Shown: positions 50,513 through 59,958, counted from the stretch's first letter. The stretch: DNA of 64,000 bases from Pedobacter sp. ISL-64 (GCF_018613605.1 NZ_JAGGPU010000002.1:310001-374000); one strand, 5' to 3'. Numbers and translations are program-made. Notes: generated by a model from the sequence alone, not told the origin.

Positions 50513-51007
50513 TCAATTATTCAGCATGGGCTTAAAGCGGTTATCCTTATTTCTTAAGTCCAAACCACCTTCGTAAACAGATTTTAAATTAACCAAATAA
50601 AAACTCCAACCATTATGACAACCTAAGCGAATATTTCTTTTTGCATTTTCATCTAAAGGAATATTCTTTTGCGTCAACTCTACAACTACATACTCAAACT
50701 CTTCTCTGAGTTTAATGTCGACCAAACATTCGCCTGCAAAAGTAAATTGAAGTTCATTTTTGCCATTGGCTTCAGTTATGCTCCCTTTTTCAATATCATC
50801 ATACAGATACCAGATCCATTGGTATTTATCGCCTTTCAATACGTTTTGCGTTTTGTTGAGCAATATGCCGTTTTCGTCAGAGAATTCCGCCTCGCTTAAA
50901 AACCATTTCTCAATTTCGCTGGCTTTTGTCCAGGCATTGTACATGTTTTCAAGTTCCGCTTTAACAGCAATCTTGATGGTGAATCTGGTCCAATCGAAGT
51001 TTTCCAT
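50513..51007 (-). CDS. SRPBCC/AHSA1-type START-fold protein
   Basis: A 164-residue protein with the AHSA1 pattern: FTIKIAVKAELENMYNAWTKASEIEKWFL at the start, a beta-sheet middle (DKYQWIWYLYDDIEKGSI) and a long C-terminal helix region with CHNGWSFYLVNLKSVYEGG. Members bind hydrophobic ligands or stimulate Hsp90. In an operon with the broken dioxygenase gene. Confidence 0.85.
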   Translation of the reverse strand: MENFDWTRFTIKIAVKAELENMYNAWTKASEIEKWFLSEAEFSDENGILLNKTQNVLKGDKYQWIWYLYDDIEKGSITEANGKNELQFTFAGECLVDIKLREEFEYVVVELTQKNIPLDENAKRNIRLGCHNGWSFYLVNLKSVYEGGLDLRNKDNRFKPMLNN

Positions 51008-51025
51008 TGGCTTAATTTTAGGTGA

Positions 51026-52135
51026 TTAATTAAAAACTAAACAAACTGGCGCGCCAACATCAATGCGTTTACCGCTATCGGTTAATTTGCCAGTAATTTT
51101 ATTTCGCTTGAAGATAACGATGTTGTTGGTGTATTGATGACCGATCAATAGGAATTTTCCAGTCGGATCAATCGTGAAGTTTCTTGGCCCTTTGCCGAGT
51201 GTACTGACTGTTTCGATGAATTTCAATTTTCCGGTTGGCAGAATTGAAAAAGCAGAAATGCTATTGGCATCTCCACGGTTGGTTTCATAAAGAAATTTTC
51301 CATCAGCCGAAATATGGATATCAGCACCATCAACTTTTCCGGAAAAGTCTTTTGGTGTAGTGCCAATCTCTTGGACTTTGGTTAAACTCCCATTCGAATA
51401 GGCGAAAACGGTTATACTGCCATTAAATTCGTGCGCTAAGTAGGCAAATTTTCCATTTGGACTAAAAGTGATGTGTCTTGGGCCAGTGCCTGCATTGGTT
51501 TTAATCACTGACTTAACGGAAAGGATGTTTTCTTTTGCTGCAGGTTTGTAGTTGTAGATATAAGTTCGATCTTCACCCAAATCGTTAACAATTAAATATT
51601 TGTGATCCGGTGTAAATTTGACCATATGTACGTGTGCGCTTTGTTGTCTGCCTTTAGGATCAATGCTTTTTCCGGTATGTTTAATCACTTGCAAAGCTTC
51701 TGTTAAGGCACCATCAGTCTTGCGTGCGAATACCGCTAAACTGCCTCCACTATAATTTGCAACAATAACATTTTTCGCATCAACGGTAATAAAACAAGGA
51801 TCGGCGCCGTGGCTGTCTACCTTATTTAAAAAAGTTAGAGTACCTGTTATTGCGTTGTATTTAAAAGCACTAACTGTGCTGGTGGCTCCAGTTTCATTAA
51901 CTACATAAACAAATTTCTGATCTGGAGAAACGGCCAGATAACTCGGGTTGGCTGTGTTTTTTGTGATGCTTTTTACCGTTGTAGCTGCGGTTGAAGTATT
52001 AAAGTTGTAAGTATAGATTCCTTCGCTTTTTCCAGGTGCGGTATAGGTGCCAACAATAAGGTTGTAATTGGTTTTTTGCGCAAATGTTAGCGTTGATAGT
52101 ATAGAAAGTATAAATACTGAACTAATTTTTTTCAT
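51026..52135 (-). CDS. Lactonase family (6-phosphogluconolactonase-type beta-propeller)
   Basis: A 369-residue secreted protein (signal peptide MKKISSVFILSILSTLTFAQ) with a seven-bladed propeller of the YbhE/Pgl type. Blade repeats include NPSYLAVSPDQKFVYVVNE, GPRHITFSPNGKFAYLAHE and GPRNFTIDPTGKFLLIGHQ. The HVHMVKFTPDHKYLIVNDLG blade is typical of the family. Cytoplasmic homologues hydrolyse 6-phosphogluconolactone; a periplasmic version must have another lactone or be non-enzymatic. I start at 52135; the longer in-frame extension is translated intergenic repeat. Confidence 0.9.
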   Translation of the reverse strand: MKKISSVFILSILSTLTFAQKTNYNLIVGTYTAPGKSEGIYTYNFNTSTAATTVKSITKNTANPSYLAVSPDQKFVYVVNETGATSTVSAFKYNAITGTLTFLNKVDSHGADPCFITVDAKNVIVANYSGGSLAVFARKTDGALTEALQVIKHTGKSIDPKGRQQSAHVHMVKFTPDHKYLIVNDLGEDRTYIYNYKPAAKENILSVKSVIKTNAGTGPRHITFSPNGKFAYLAHEFNGSITVFAYSNGSLTKVQEIGTTPKDFSGKVDGADIHISADGKFLYETNRGDANSISAFSILPTGKLKFIETVSTLGKGPRNFTIDPTGKFLLIGHQYTNNIVIFKRNKITGKLTDSGKRIDVGAPVCLVFN

Positions 52136-52191
52136 GAAAAACGATATTGATTTTAACAAATATGGGAAAATTTTAATGTAAAAGAGATAAC

Positions 52192-52328
52192 TGTCATTCT
52201 GAACACAGTGAAGAATCTGTTCTTGATTTGCACAGACGGTTGATGAATGCATTGATCTTTTGTCGTACAGAAGTTGGGCATTAGGCTCCCATTGACTAGG
52301 GTTTCTTCATTGTGTTCAGAATGACAAC
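52192..52328. repeat. GTCATTCTGAACACAGTG inverted-repeat element
   Basis: The left arm GTCATTCTGAACACAGTG and the right arm CATTGTGTTCAGAATGAC enclose about 90 bases. A single arm of the same sequence type is at 10016-10042. Confidence 0.85.
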
Positions 52329-52376
52329 CTCTGTTATGTTCAACAAAAAAGGCAACCATCGGTTGCCTTTTACATA

Positions 52377-53963
52377 TTATTTTATCAGATGTTTAATCTG
52401 GATCAATTCATGATCTTCAAGATAGCGCCATCTGCCACGAGGTAGATCTTTCTTAGTCAGATTACCATATACTACGCGGTCTAATTTTTCTACATTGTAA
52501 CCCAGGTGTTCGAAAATACGGCGAACAATTCTGTTTTTGCCACTGTGGATCTGGATGCCAATTTCTTTTTTAGTTCCACCCGCAACGTAAGAAATGTTAT
52601 CAGGTTTAATCAATCCATCTTCCAGCTCTAAACCAAAAGCAATTTTGTTTAAATCACCTTGTGATAAAGCTTTATCCAACTCAATATTGTAAATTTTGGT
52701 AATACCGTTTTTAGGATGGGATAATTTATCAGCTAAATCACCATCATTAGTCATTAATAACAAACCGGTGGTGTTGCGGTCTAAACGGCCAACTGGATAA
52801 ATACGCTCACGACTGGCTTTGTCAACCAATTGCATCACCGTACGGCGTTCCTGCGGATCGTCGGTAGTAGTGATGTAATCTTTTGGTTTGTTTAATAAAA
52901 CGTAAACTTTTTTCTCGCGTTTCAATAATTCGCCGTTGTAACGAACTAAATCTTTCGCCGGATCAACTTTGTGCCCTAATTCGGTAATGGCTTCTCCGTT
53001 TACGGTAATAATGCCGGCAGCAATTAGCTCATCAGCTTTACGGCGAGAGCAGATACCTGCATTTGAAATATATCTGTTAAGGCGAATTAAGCCTTTGTCT
53101 TCATTTGTTTTACGGCCTTGGGCAATTACAGTTCGCTCTGGGCGGTTAAATTCTGTATCTCTTGGTTGATCCTCGCGTTTTCTAAACGGACGGGTGTCGC
53201 CTTCCCTCGGCTCTCTAGGTTTTACATCTCTTGAACTTCCAGCACTTGGCTTGAAATCATCCGATTTGCCCCTTGATTTAAAATCTTTGTAGCCACCTTC
53301 TCTGGGTTTGAAGTCTCTTGATCCGCCATCTTTCGATTTGAAATCACGGTCGCCTGTTCTTGGTTTGTAATCTCTTGATCCGCCTTCTCTAGGTTTAAAG
53401 TCGCGGTCGCCAGTTCTCGGTTTAAAATCTCTCGAATCTCCATCCTTAGATTTGAAATCGCGTTCTCCTGTTCTTGGCTTATAATCTCTTGCACCACCTT
53501 CTCTTGGTTTAAAATCTCTGTCTCCTGTTCTCGGTTTGTAATCTCTTGATCCTCCCTCTCTCGATTTGAAATCACGATCTCCAGTTCTTGGCTTGTAATC
53601 TCTCGATCCACCTTCTCTTGGCTTGAAACTGCGGTCTTCTGATTTTGAGTTGTTATCTTTTGATTTAAACTCGCGGTCTCCAAATTTGAATCCTGTTGAT
53701 TCTCCATCTTTCGATTTAAAATTACGGTCTCCTGTTCTTGGCCTGAAGTCTTTTTTGTCTCCGAAAGATTTTGATTTGAAATCTTTACCCTCTGCGCTTC
53801 TAGGTTTGAAGCCGTCTTTAGAATCGGGTGATTTTTTGAATTTGCTGTCTTTGTCGTCTGATCTTCTTCTGTCAGACCCGGCCGAACTACTTCTGCCTTC
53901 TGTTTTCCGACTGCCTGGTTTGGACTTGTCATCCCGACTGTTCCTATTGTTTTTATTTATCAT
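52377..53963 (-). CDS. rluB: 23S rRNA pseudouridine synthase RluB-type with repeat-rich N-terminal arm
   Basis: A 528-residue protein. Residues 1-280 are a highly charged, Gly/Arg/Asp/Lys-rich arm with about six tandem 19-residue units of the form FKPREGGSRDYKPRTGDRD. Residues about 290-350 are an S4 RNA-binding domain (RLNRYISNAGICSRRKADELI). Residues 350-528 are the RsuA/RluB catalytic domain with the Asp nucleophile in YPVGRLDRNTTGLLL and QIHSGKNRIVRRIFEHLG. RluB modifies U2605 of 23S rRNA in E. coli. Bacteroidota RluB proteins often carry such arms, which resemble RGG-type RNA-binding tails. Confidence 0.93.
   Translation of the reverse strand: MINKNNRNSRDDKSKPGSRKTEGRSSSAGSDRRRSDDKDSKFKKSPDSKDGFKPRSAEGKDFKSKSFGDKKDFRPRTGDRNFKSKDGESTGFKFGDREFKSKDNNSKSEDRSFKPREGGSRDYKPRTGDRDFKSREGGSRDYKPRTGDRDFKPREGGARDYKPRTGERDFKSKDGDSRDFKPRTGDRDFKPREGGSRDYKPRTGDRDFKSKDGGSRDFKPREGGYKDFKSRGKSDDFKPSAGSSRDVKPREPREGDTRPFRKREDQPRDTEFNRPERTVIAQGRKTNEDKGLIRLNRYISNAGICSRRKADELIAAGIITVNGEAITELGHKVDPAKDLVRYNGELLKREKKVYVLLNKPKDYITTTDDPQERRTVMQLVDKASRERIYPVGRLDRNTTGLLLMTNDGDLADKLSHPKNGITKIYNIELDKALSQGDLNKIAFGLELEDGLIKPDNISYVAGGTKKEIGIQIHSGKNRIVRRIFEHLGYNVEKLDRVVYGNLTKKDLPRGRWRYLEDHELIQIKHLIK
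53273..53730 (-). repeat. 57-bp tandem repeat inside rluB
   Basis: The DNA encodes consecutive 19-residue units, each starting F-K and ending D. Units share R-D-[FY]-K-P-R in the middle and alternate between PREGG and SKDG forms. About six units; the array edges are diffuse. Unit number may vary among strains. Confidence 0.85.
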
Positions 53964-53997
53964 GATACGCTTTTAACCACATTAAAAATGCGGGTTG

Positions 53998-54005
53998 CAA
54001 ATTTA
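53998..54005 (-). promoter_or_regulatory. rluB promoter, -7 box
   Basis: TAAATTTG on the minus strand, 34 bases before the ATG. Confidence 0.45.
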
Positions 54006-54179
54006 TGAAAAATTGATGAACATAACAATTTTAAGAGCAGAAAAATTAGATAAAAAAATAGCCTCTAATATAGGAAAATTCGGCCGAAAATCAAAATATA
54101 AAAACCACGTTTAAAGTACTTTAGGGGTTGATTTTAGGGGTTAGTTTTGTAACTATTTGATAATGTGCTTATTATTTTT

Positions 54180-54187
54180 TACCTTTG
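54180..54187 (+). promoter_or_regulatory. Promoter of the lytic transglycosylase gene
   Basis: TACCTTTG (-7) is preceded by TTTG at 54156-54159 (20-base gap, -33). Downstream, AAAGGAGGAAG lies directly before the ATG at 54227. That is a Shine-Dalgarno-like sequence, rare in this window. Confidence 0.7.
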
Positions 54188-54226
54188 CCAACGTTTTTAT
54201 ATAAGTTCACCAAAAAAAGGAGGAAG

Positions 54227-55009
54227 ATGTTAAAGAAACACATCGTACCATTTGCGGTAGTGGCAACACTATTTATCTTGGCAAAAGTGTTCGCTTACCA
54301 AATGCCCTTAGCACAAAAAAGTCTTTTAAAAGAAGAAAAATTAAACACTACAATACCCAAATCTGATAGCCTGGAGGTTGAAAGCGCGGAAAAGCCGCTA
54401 TCTTTAATGGCGCAGTTAAATTTTGCAAAAGAAACCCTGCCATTAGGCGATAAAAAGGTAGAACGCAAAATGAAAAAAATCCTTGCAGCACACACTTACG
54501 GAAATACGCAAACCAATAAATTGCATGCAAAAGCAGCAAAATGGTTTCCTGTAATTGAGCCTATTCTTGCTGCCTACGGAATTCCAAACGATTTTAAGTA
54601 TTTGGCCCTGGTCGAATCTGGAATGGCGGAAGGAGTTTCTCCAAAAGGTGCAGCCGGAATCTGGCAGTTTATGCCTGGCACAGCCCGTACCTATGGATTA
54701 AGAGTAAACGGAAATGTTGATGAACGCTATAATCTGCGTAAATCGACCATCGCTGCCTGCAAATACATTAAAGAAATGTATAAAGGTTTAGAAAGCTGGA
54801 CATTGGTAGCTGCGGCTTACAATGTTGGCGACGGACGTCTGCGCAAGCAGATCAATAATCAAAATCAAGATAATTACTACAAAATGAAGCTGAACCGCGA
54901 AACCGGAGGCTATGTTTATAAAGTGATTTCTATGAAACAGATTATGGAACATCCGAAACGTTACGGTTACGAAAAACCGAGAGTATTATTGGCCTACAAC
55001 GCCGAATAA
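54227..55009 (+). CDS. Lytic transglycosylase (SLT family)
   Basis: A 260-residue protein. An N-terminal membrane or signal segment (about 6-24, VPFAVVATLFILAKVFA) is followed by a linker and an SLT/GH23 domain. Catalytic Glu130 is in ALVESGM. Substrate motifs are GAAGIWQFMPGTARTYGL, AACKYIKEMY and LVAAAYNVGDGRL. It cleaves peptidoglycan with 1,6-anhydro product formation in the periplasm. I start at ATG 54227, which follows a GGAGG sequence; an in-frame codon 42 bases earlier lacks this. Confidence 0.93.
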   Translation: MLKKHIVPFAVVATLFILAKVFAYQMPLAQKSLLKEEKLNTTIPKSDSLEVESAEKPLSLMAQLNFAKETLPLGDKKVERKMKKILAAHTYGNTQTNKLHAKAAKWFPVIEPILAAYGIPNDFKYLALVESGMAEGVSPKGAAGIWQFMPGTARTYGLRVNGNVDERYNLRKSTIAACKYIKEMYKGLESWTLVAAAYNVGDGRLRKQINNQNQDNYYKMKLNRETGGYVYKVISMKQIMEHPKRYGYEKPRVLLAYNAE

Positions 55010-55041
55010 TATAATTAAGATAAAGACAAGCATTTGGTAAG

Positions 55042-55074
55042 GCGTCCCGGTTTTAAATCGGGACGCTTTTTTTT
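55042..55074 (+). terminator. Rho-independent terminator of the transglycosylase gene
   Basis: GCGTCCCG faces CGGGACGC followed by eight T. Confidence 0.9.
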
Positions 55075-55256
55075 GAAGGTGATTACGCTGATTGTTGGAT
55101 TACACAGATTTGTTTTTGCTAACCACTAACCACTTTTTTCTTGCCACGGAAGCACGGATTAACACGGAATAGTTTTACCATATAAGAAATAGAAGGTCAT
55201 TTAAGCGCATGTATTTTTTATTATTATCGAACACAGACTTGTCTGACTAGTGTTTT

Positions 55257-55284
55257 CCCTAAACCCTAAACCCTAAACCCTAAA
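55257..55284. repeat. Four tandem CCCTAAA heptamers
   Basis: Exactly four CCCTAAA units lie in the 279-base gap between the terminator and the reductase gene. I see no other copy in the window. The rest of that gap shows only AT-rich DNA and loose CACAGATT motifs. Confidence 0.85.
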
Positions 55285-55353
55285 CCGTGTGTTTTTGGCA
55301 TCACGCTAACTAATGAACAATGAACTATTGAACCAATTTCCTTTCTTTGTATT

Positions 55354-56400
55354 ATGTTCAAACTGCGCATCAATAAAATCATAAATCAACCTGGCGATAA
55401 CGTTACTTTTCAATTTGAGGAAGTAGATCAACAATACCCAAAGTATTTAGCCGGTCAGTTTATTTCGTTGGTTTTTCAGGGGAAACATAAGGAGATAAGA
55501 AGATCGTATTCTTTTAATAGCTCACCAGACGTGGATGAGCCTTTAGCCATTACAGTGAAAAGGGTAGAAAATGGAGAGATTTCAAGAATTTTACACCATA
55601 AAACTTCGGTAAATGATATTCTCTTGGCGCAAGAGCCTCAAGGGATGTTCTTCTACTTGCCAGAAGAAAACCTGAAACGCGATCTTTTTCTGTTCGCTGC
55701 AGGAGTAGGAATCACGCCGTTATTCTCGATTTTGAAAACAGCATTGGTGCGTGAGAAAAAATCGTTGGTTACACTGGTATATAGTAACCGATCAATTGAG
55801 GATGCATTATTTTATGATGAGCTGAACGAATGGCAAAAGAAATATCCGGATAGATTAAAGATTGTTTGGGTTTTCAGTAATAGCAAAAACCTAATGACGG
55901 CCAGGCTGAATAAATTCTACATCGAGAAATTACTCAAAGAACATTTGCATTTTGATCGGAATGATGCGCTGTTTTACAGCTGTGGCCCGATAATTTATAT
56001 GGATTTATGCCGGATTACCTTACTGGGTATGGGTTTCGATATCAAACAGATCAAAAGAGAAACCTTTGTATTGCCAGAAGATGAGGTGGATGAGGATGAT
56101 GGTTCGGCAGAAAAGCTTGTCGATAGAAACACTTATTCGGTAATTTTAAACTTTAGAGGGGGAACTTATAACCTCGAAGTGCCTTGGCCAAAAAGAATTT
56201 TAGATGTTGCGCTGGAAAATAAAATCAAACTACCGTATAGTTGTCGCGGGGGTGTATGCAGTACCTGTGTAGCCAACTGTACCAAAGGTGGGGTAAGAAT
56301 GGATTATAATGAAGTGCTTACCGATGATGAATTGGAAAGGGGAAGAGTGTTGGTGTGCACTGGACACCCGACAGAGAATGGAACAACGATAGAGTGGTAG
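55354..56400 (+). CDS. PaaE-like ferredoxin reductase with C-terminal 2Fe-2S domain
   Basis: A 348-residue flavin/iron-sulfur reductase. The FAD-binding barrel has RRSYSFNSSPD. The NAD(P)-binding domain has FLFAAGVGITPLFSIL, TLVYSNRS and FYSCGPIIYMD. The C-terminal plant-type ferredoxin domain (about 260-348) has the cluster Cys residues in YSCRGGVCSTC and VLVCTGHP. The layout is that of PaaE/HmpX-type reductases, which pass electrons from NAD(P)H to an oxygenase. No oxygenase gene adjoins it. A TTTCTTTG box lies four bases before the ATG. Confidence 0.93.
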   Translation: MFKLRINKIINQPGDNVTFQFEEVDQQYPKYLAGQFISLVFQGKHKEIRRSYSFNSSPDVDEPLAITVKRVENGEISRILHHKTSVNDILLAQEPQGMFFYLPEENLKRDLFLFAAGVGITPLFSILKTALVREKKSLVTLVYSNRSIEDALFYDELNEWQKKYPDRLKIVWVFSNSKNLMTARLNKFYIEKLLKEHLHFDRNDALFYSCGPIIYMDLCRITLLGMGFDIKQIKRETFVLPEDEVDEDDGSAEKLVDRNTYSVILNFRGGTYNLEVPWPKRILDVALENKIKLPYSCRGGVCSTCVANCTKGGVRMDYNEVLTDDELERGRVLVCTGHPTENGTTIEW

Positions 56401-56789
56401 GTTGGTTCATTAGCCATTGGTTCTTTGGTTCGCGTGGTGCCTACAGGTGCGTCGTCATCTCGAGCGGAGAGCAGTGGGGTCGAGAGATCTTTGTTAAGAT
56501 GTTTATAGGTTGCATTGGGTGAGGGGCTTAAAAACTTTAAAAGTTCTCTAAAAATACAAAACAGTTACTTCATTCTCAGCGTTTATCTGATATGACGAAT
56601 TTTTTGCGCTTTTTAATCTGTCTCTTTTGTTTGCCTCTGGTTTCCTTAGAAATAGAAGCCGACATTATGACAATTAATCCTTAATCAAGATTGCATTAGA
56701 CTTTCATTTTGATAAAATTTTTAGCATTTTTGCGGATTGAAATTTTGTCTTTTTAAAGGCTCAATTTTGCCTCCAACTTTTAATAAAAT
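56401..56789. other. Gene-free stretch upstream of uvrA
   Basis: Holds one repeat of the GTCATCTCGAGCGG type (56453-56495, with the inner arms TCTCGA and TCGAGA). The rest is AT-rich. A 30-codon hydrophobic frame at 56592-56684 is not supported. No clear -7 box for uvrA. Confidence 0.55.
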
Positions 56790-59687
56790 ATGAGCAATAA
56801 ATCTATCGACCTCGGCGAGCAAAAAGATGTAGAAGTATATGGTGCGAGGGTACATAATTTAAAGAATATAGATGTCAGTTTTCCACGCAACCAGCTTGTT
56901 GTTATAACGGGTTTAAGCGGTAGCGGCAAATCTTCGCTGGCTTTTGATACTATTTACGCGGAAGGACAGCGCCGCTATATGGAAACATTTAGTGCCTACA
57001 GCCGCCAGTTTATGGGAGGGATGGAGCGCCCCGATGTAGATAAGGTTTCGGGACTGAGCCCGGTTATTGCCATCGAGCAAAAAACCACCAGTAAAAACCC
57101 ACGCTCTACTGTAGGTACCATTACCGAGATTTACGATTTTATGCGTTTACTTTATGCACGTGTTGCCGATGCCTATTCGTACAATACTGGCGAGAAGATG
57201 GAGCGCATGAGCGAAGACCAGATCCTGCAGAATATCTTTAATAGATTTGATGGTGTTGCAGTAAATATTCTTGCGCCTGTTGTTAAAGGTAGAAAGGGGC
57301 ATTACCGCGAGCTTTTCGAGCAGATCCGTAAACAAGGTTATGTAAAGGTTCGTGTGGATGGGGAAATAAAGGATATTTCTGCTAAAATGCAGGTAGACCG
57401 TTATAAAATTCACGATATCGAAGTGGTGATTGACCGTTTGATCATTGATGTGAAGGATAAAAAACGCTTGCTAGATTCGTTGCAAATTGCGATGAAAATG
57501 GGTAAAGGTGTGATCAAAATCAGCGATAAAGATAATAACGTTGCGCATTTTAGCAAGTTTTTGATGTGCCCAACCACAGGGATTTCTTACGACGAACCTC
57601 AACCTAACAGTTTTTCATTCAACTCGCCTTATGGTGCCTGCGAACGTTGTGACGGTTTAGGTTATATCTTCGTGGTGGATAAAGAATCGGTGATTCCGAA
57701 CCCAAAACTTAGCATTTTAAACGGTGGTTTAGCACCATTGGGCGAATATAGAGATATTTGGATGTTCCAGGTATTAAAAGCGCTGGCTAAAAAATATAAT
57801 TTCTCGCTTTCTACCCCAATCGAAAAACTGGGTGATGATATCATCAATATTATCTTAAACGGTACACACGATCTGATCAATGTAGCTGTTGAGTACAATA
57901 AATGGAATGTTCAGAATTATAATATCACTTTCGATGGTATTATTAAAATGCTCGAAGAACAGAACGAAAAACGTGGCGAGGCTGCAGTTGATGATATGGA
58001 AACTTTCCGTAAACTGAAAACCTGTCCAGAGTGTAATGGTGCTCGTTTGAAAAAAGAAAGTCTACACTTCAAAGTTGATGGCAAGAACATTTTTGAGTTG
58101 TCATCAATGGATATTTTCAACCTGAACATCTGGTTCGAAAAAGTAGATGAGCGCCTTAGCGACCGTCAGAATATTATTGCAAAGGAAATTTTAAAAGAGA
58201 TTAAAGCCAGGATCGGTTTCTTAACAGATGTTGGTTTAACTTATTTAACGCTAGATAGGACTGCCCGTACACTTTCAGGTGGCGAGGCACAGCGGATCCG
58301 TTTGGCTACGCAGATCGGTTCGCAGTTGATGAATGTAATGTACATTCTCGATGAGCCAAGTATTGGTTTGCACCAACGCGATAATGAACGTTTGATCAAT
58401 GCGCTTAAAAATCTCCGTGATCTTGGAAATACCGTTTTGGTGGTAGAACATGATAAGGACATGATTCTGGAGGCCGATTGGGTAATTGATGTTGGTCCTG
58501 GAGCGGGTATCCACGGCGGAACGGTAGTTGCAGAAGGAACTGCCGCACAGATCCTGAAGTCGAATACTTTAACTGCTGATTACCTTAACGGCAAAAAGAA
58601 AATTGAAACACCAAAAGTCCGTAGAAAAGGAAATGGACATAAATTGTCTATCATAAAAGCTACCGGGCATAATTTAAAAGAAGTTTCAGTAGATTTTCCT
58701 TTGGGTAAATTTATTGCTGTAACCGGAGTTTCGGGCAGTGGTAAATCGAGTTTGATCACCGAGACGCTATATCCGATTTTAAATCACCATTTCTTTAGGG
58801 CGAAAAAACAACCTTTGCCTTACGAGAAAATTAACGGATTGAAAGAAATTGATAAGGTAATTGAAATCGATCAGGCACCTATCGGCAGAACACCACGTTC
58901 TAATCCATCTACTTATACCGGCGTTTTCTCCGATATCAGAAATTTATTTGTACAGTTGCCTGAAGCAAAAATCCGTGGTTACAAACCAGGTCGTTTCTCT
59001 TTTAATGTAAAAGGTGGCCGTTGCGAAACCTGTCAGGGCGCTGGTTTAAAGGTGATTGAAATGAATTTCTTGCCTGATGTACAGGTGCCTTGTGAAGAAT
59101 GTGGTGGAAAAAGATATAATAGAGAAACCTTAGAAGTTCGTTTCCGGGGAAAATCGATCAGCGATGTGCTGGATATGAGTATCGAAGATGCCTGTAATTT
59201 CTTCGAAAATATCCCGATCATCTATAGGAAGATCAAAACATTGAAAGATGTTGGTTTAGGTTATATCACTTTAGGTCAATCTTCGGTTACCTTATCAGGA
59301 GGAGAGGCCCAACGTGTTAAACTGGCTACAGAGCTTTCTAAAAAAGATACCGGAAAAACCTTCTATATTTTAGATGAGCCTACCACCGGACTTCACTTCG
59401 AAGATATTAATGTGCTTTTAGGTGTATTGCAAGAGCTGGTTGATAAAGGAAATACGATTTTGGTAATTGAACACAATTTAGACGTGGTTAAAGTTGCCGA
59501 TTGGGTGATCGATTTAGGCGAGGAAGGCGGTGCTGGTGGAGGAAGGATTTTATTCGAAGGTACGCCTGAAGGTTTGATCCAGAACCCGATCAGTTTAACC
59601 GGAAAGTTTTTGAAAAAGGAAATGGCTTTGGAGTCCGCGATCGGTAGTCCGAAGTCTGAGGTCAAAGTGTCTAAGAAGAAGAAATAG
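56790..59687 (+). CDS. uvrA: Excinuclease ABC subunit A
   Basis: A complete 965-residue UvrA. First ATPase: GLSGSGKSSLAFDT, signature LSGGEAQRIRLATQIG, Walker B MYILDEPSIGLHQRD. Second ATPase: GVSGSGKSSLI, LSGGEAQRVKLATELS, FYILDEPTTGLH. Zinc modules are CERCDGLG with the preceding Cys, and CETCQGAGL / CEECGGKRYN. It recognises bulky DNA lesions and loads UvrB in nucleotide excision repair. The last about 20 residues are charged and variable. Monocistronic, as usual. Confidence 0.98.
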   Translation: MSNKSIDLGEQKDVEVYGARVHNLKNIDVSFPRNQLVVITGLSGSGKSSLAFDTIYAEGQRRYMETFSAYSRQFMGGMERPDVDKVSGLSPVIAIEQKTTSKNPRSTVGTITEIYDFMRLLYARVADAYSYNTGEKMERMSEDQILQNIFNRFDGVAVNILAPVVKGRKGHYRELFEQIRKQGYVKVRVDGEIKDISAKMQVDRYKIHDIEVVIDRLIIDVKDKKRLLDSLQIAMKMGKGVIKISDKDNNVAHFSKFLMCPTTGISYDEPQPNSFSFNSPYGACERCDGLGYIFVVDKESVIPNPKLSILNGGLAPLGEYRDIWMFQVLKALAKKYNFSLSTPIEKLGDDIINIILNGTHDLINVAVEYNKWNVQNYNITFDGIIKMLEEQNEKRGEAAVDDMETFRKLKTCPECNGARLKKESLHFKVDGKNIFELSSMDIFNLNIWFEKVDERLSDRQNIIAKEILKEIKARIGFLTDVGLTYLTLDRTARTLSGGEAQRIRLATQIGSQLMNVMYILDEPSIGLHQRDNERLINALKNLRDLGNTVLVVEHDKDMILEADWVIDVGPGAGIHGGTVVAEGTAAQILKSNTLTADYLNGKKKIETPKVRRKGNGHKLSIIKATGHNLKEVSVDFPLGKFIAVTGVSGSGKSSLITETLYPILNHHFFRAKKQPLPYEKINGLKEIDKVIEIDQAPIGRTPRSNPSTYTGVFSDIRNLFVQLPEAKIRGYKPGRFSFNVKGGRCETCQGAGLKVIEMNFLPDVQVPCEECGGKRYNRETLEVRFRGKSISDVLDMSIEDACNFFENIPIIYRKIKTLKDVGLGYITLGQSSVTLSGGEAQRVKLATELSKKDTGKTFYILDEPTTGLHFEDINVLLGVLQELVDKGNTILVIEHNLDVVKVADWVIDLGEEGGAGGGRILFEGTPEGLIQNPISLTGKFLKKEMALESAIGSPKSEVKVSKKKK

Positions 59688-59732
59688 TTTGAGGTTGGAG
59701 GTCAGAAAGACCAAAGTAACAGGCTTTAAGCG

Positions 59733-59765
59733 ATCGTCACCCTGAACTTGTTTCAGGGTCTTTAT
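59733..59765. repeat. CTGAACTTGTTTCAG family repeat, distant copy 1
   Basis: TCACCCTGAACTTGTTTCAG then GGTC. This is the same palindrome family that flanks the GIY-YIG pseudogene 10 kb away. Confidence 0.85.
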
Positions 59766-59795
59766 GTGCAAATAGGCCGAGAATATATAATAAAT

Positions 59796-59870
59796 CGTTG
59801 TCATCCTGAGCCTGTCGAAGGACTTGCTTAAAATTTGTTGTAAAGTGTTTCGACAGGCTCAACATGACAG
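59796..59870. repeat. GTCATCCTGAGCCTGTCGAA inverted-repeat element
   Basis: The left arm GTCATCCTGAGCCTGTCGAA and the right arm TTTCGACAGGCTCAACATGAC enclose about 30 bases. Another variant of the GTCAT-ended superfamily. Confidence 0.85.
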
Positions 59871-59958
59871 ATTTGAGAAGAAATTGACTTTGAATAATGC
59901 ATTCATGAAATAACCTAGCCTATCATCCATTTACCATTACCCATTTTACATTATAAAC

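Noticed and set aside
52136..52252. 39-residue N-terminal extension of the lactonase
   Set aside because: Encoded by the GTCATTCTGAACACAGTG repeat. The signal peptide starts at 52135.
53273..53730. CRISPR-like array
   Set aside because: Regular 57-base units, but without unique spacers, in frame with coding sequence, and no cas genes in the window. It is a coding tandem repeat.
53222..53932. Long 236-codon open frame in another frame of the rluB arm
   Set aside because: It arises because the 57-bp repeat keeps a stop-free second frame. The rluB frame continues into conserved catalytic domains and is the real one.
55257..55284. True telomere or linear-replicon end
   Set aside because: Only four CCCTAAA units in the middle of a gene-dense chromosomal region, with normal genes on both sides.
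56592..56684. 30-codon hydrophobic peptide upstream of uvrA
   Set aside because: Looks like a signal peptide but has no promoter box and no recognisable mature part; too short to support.
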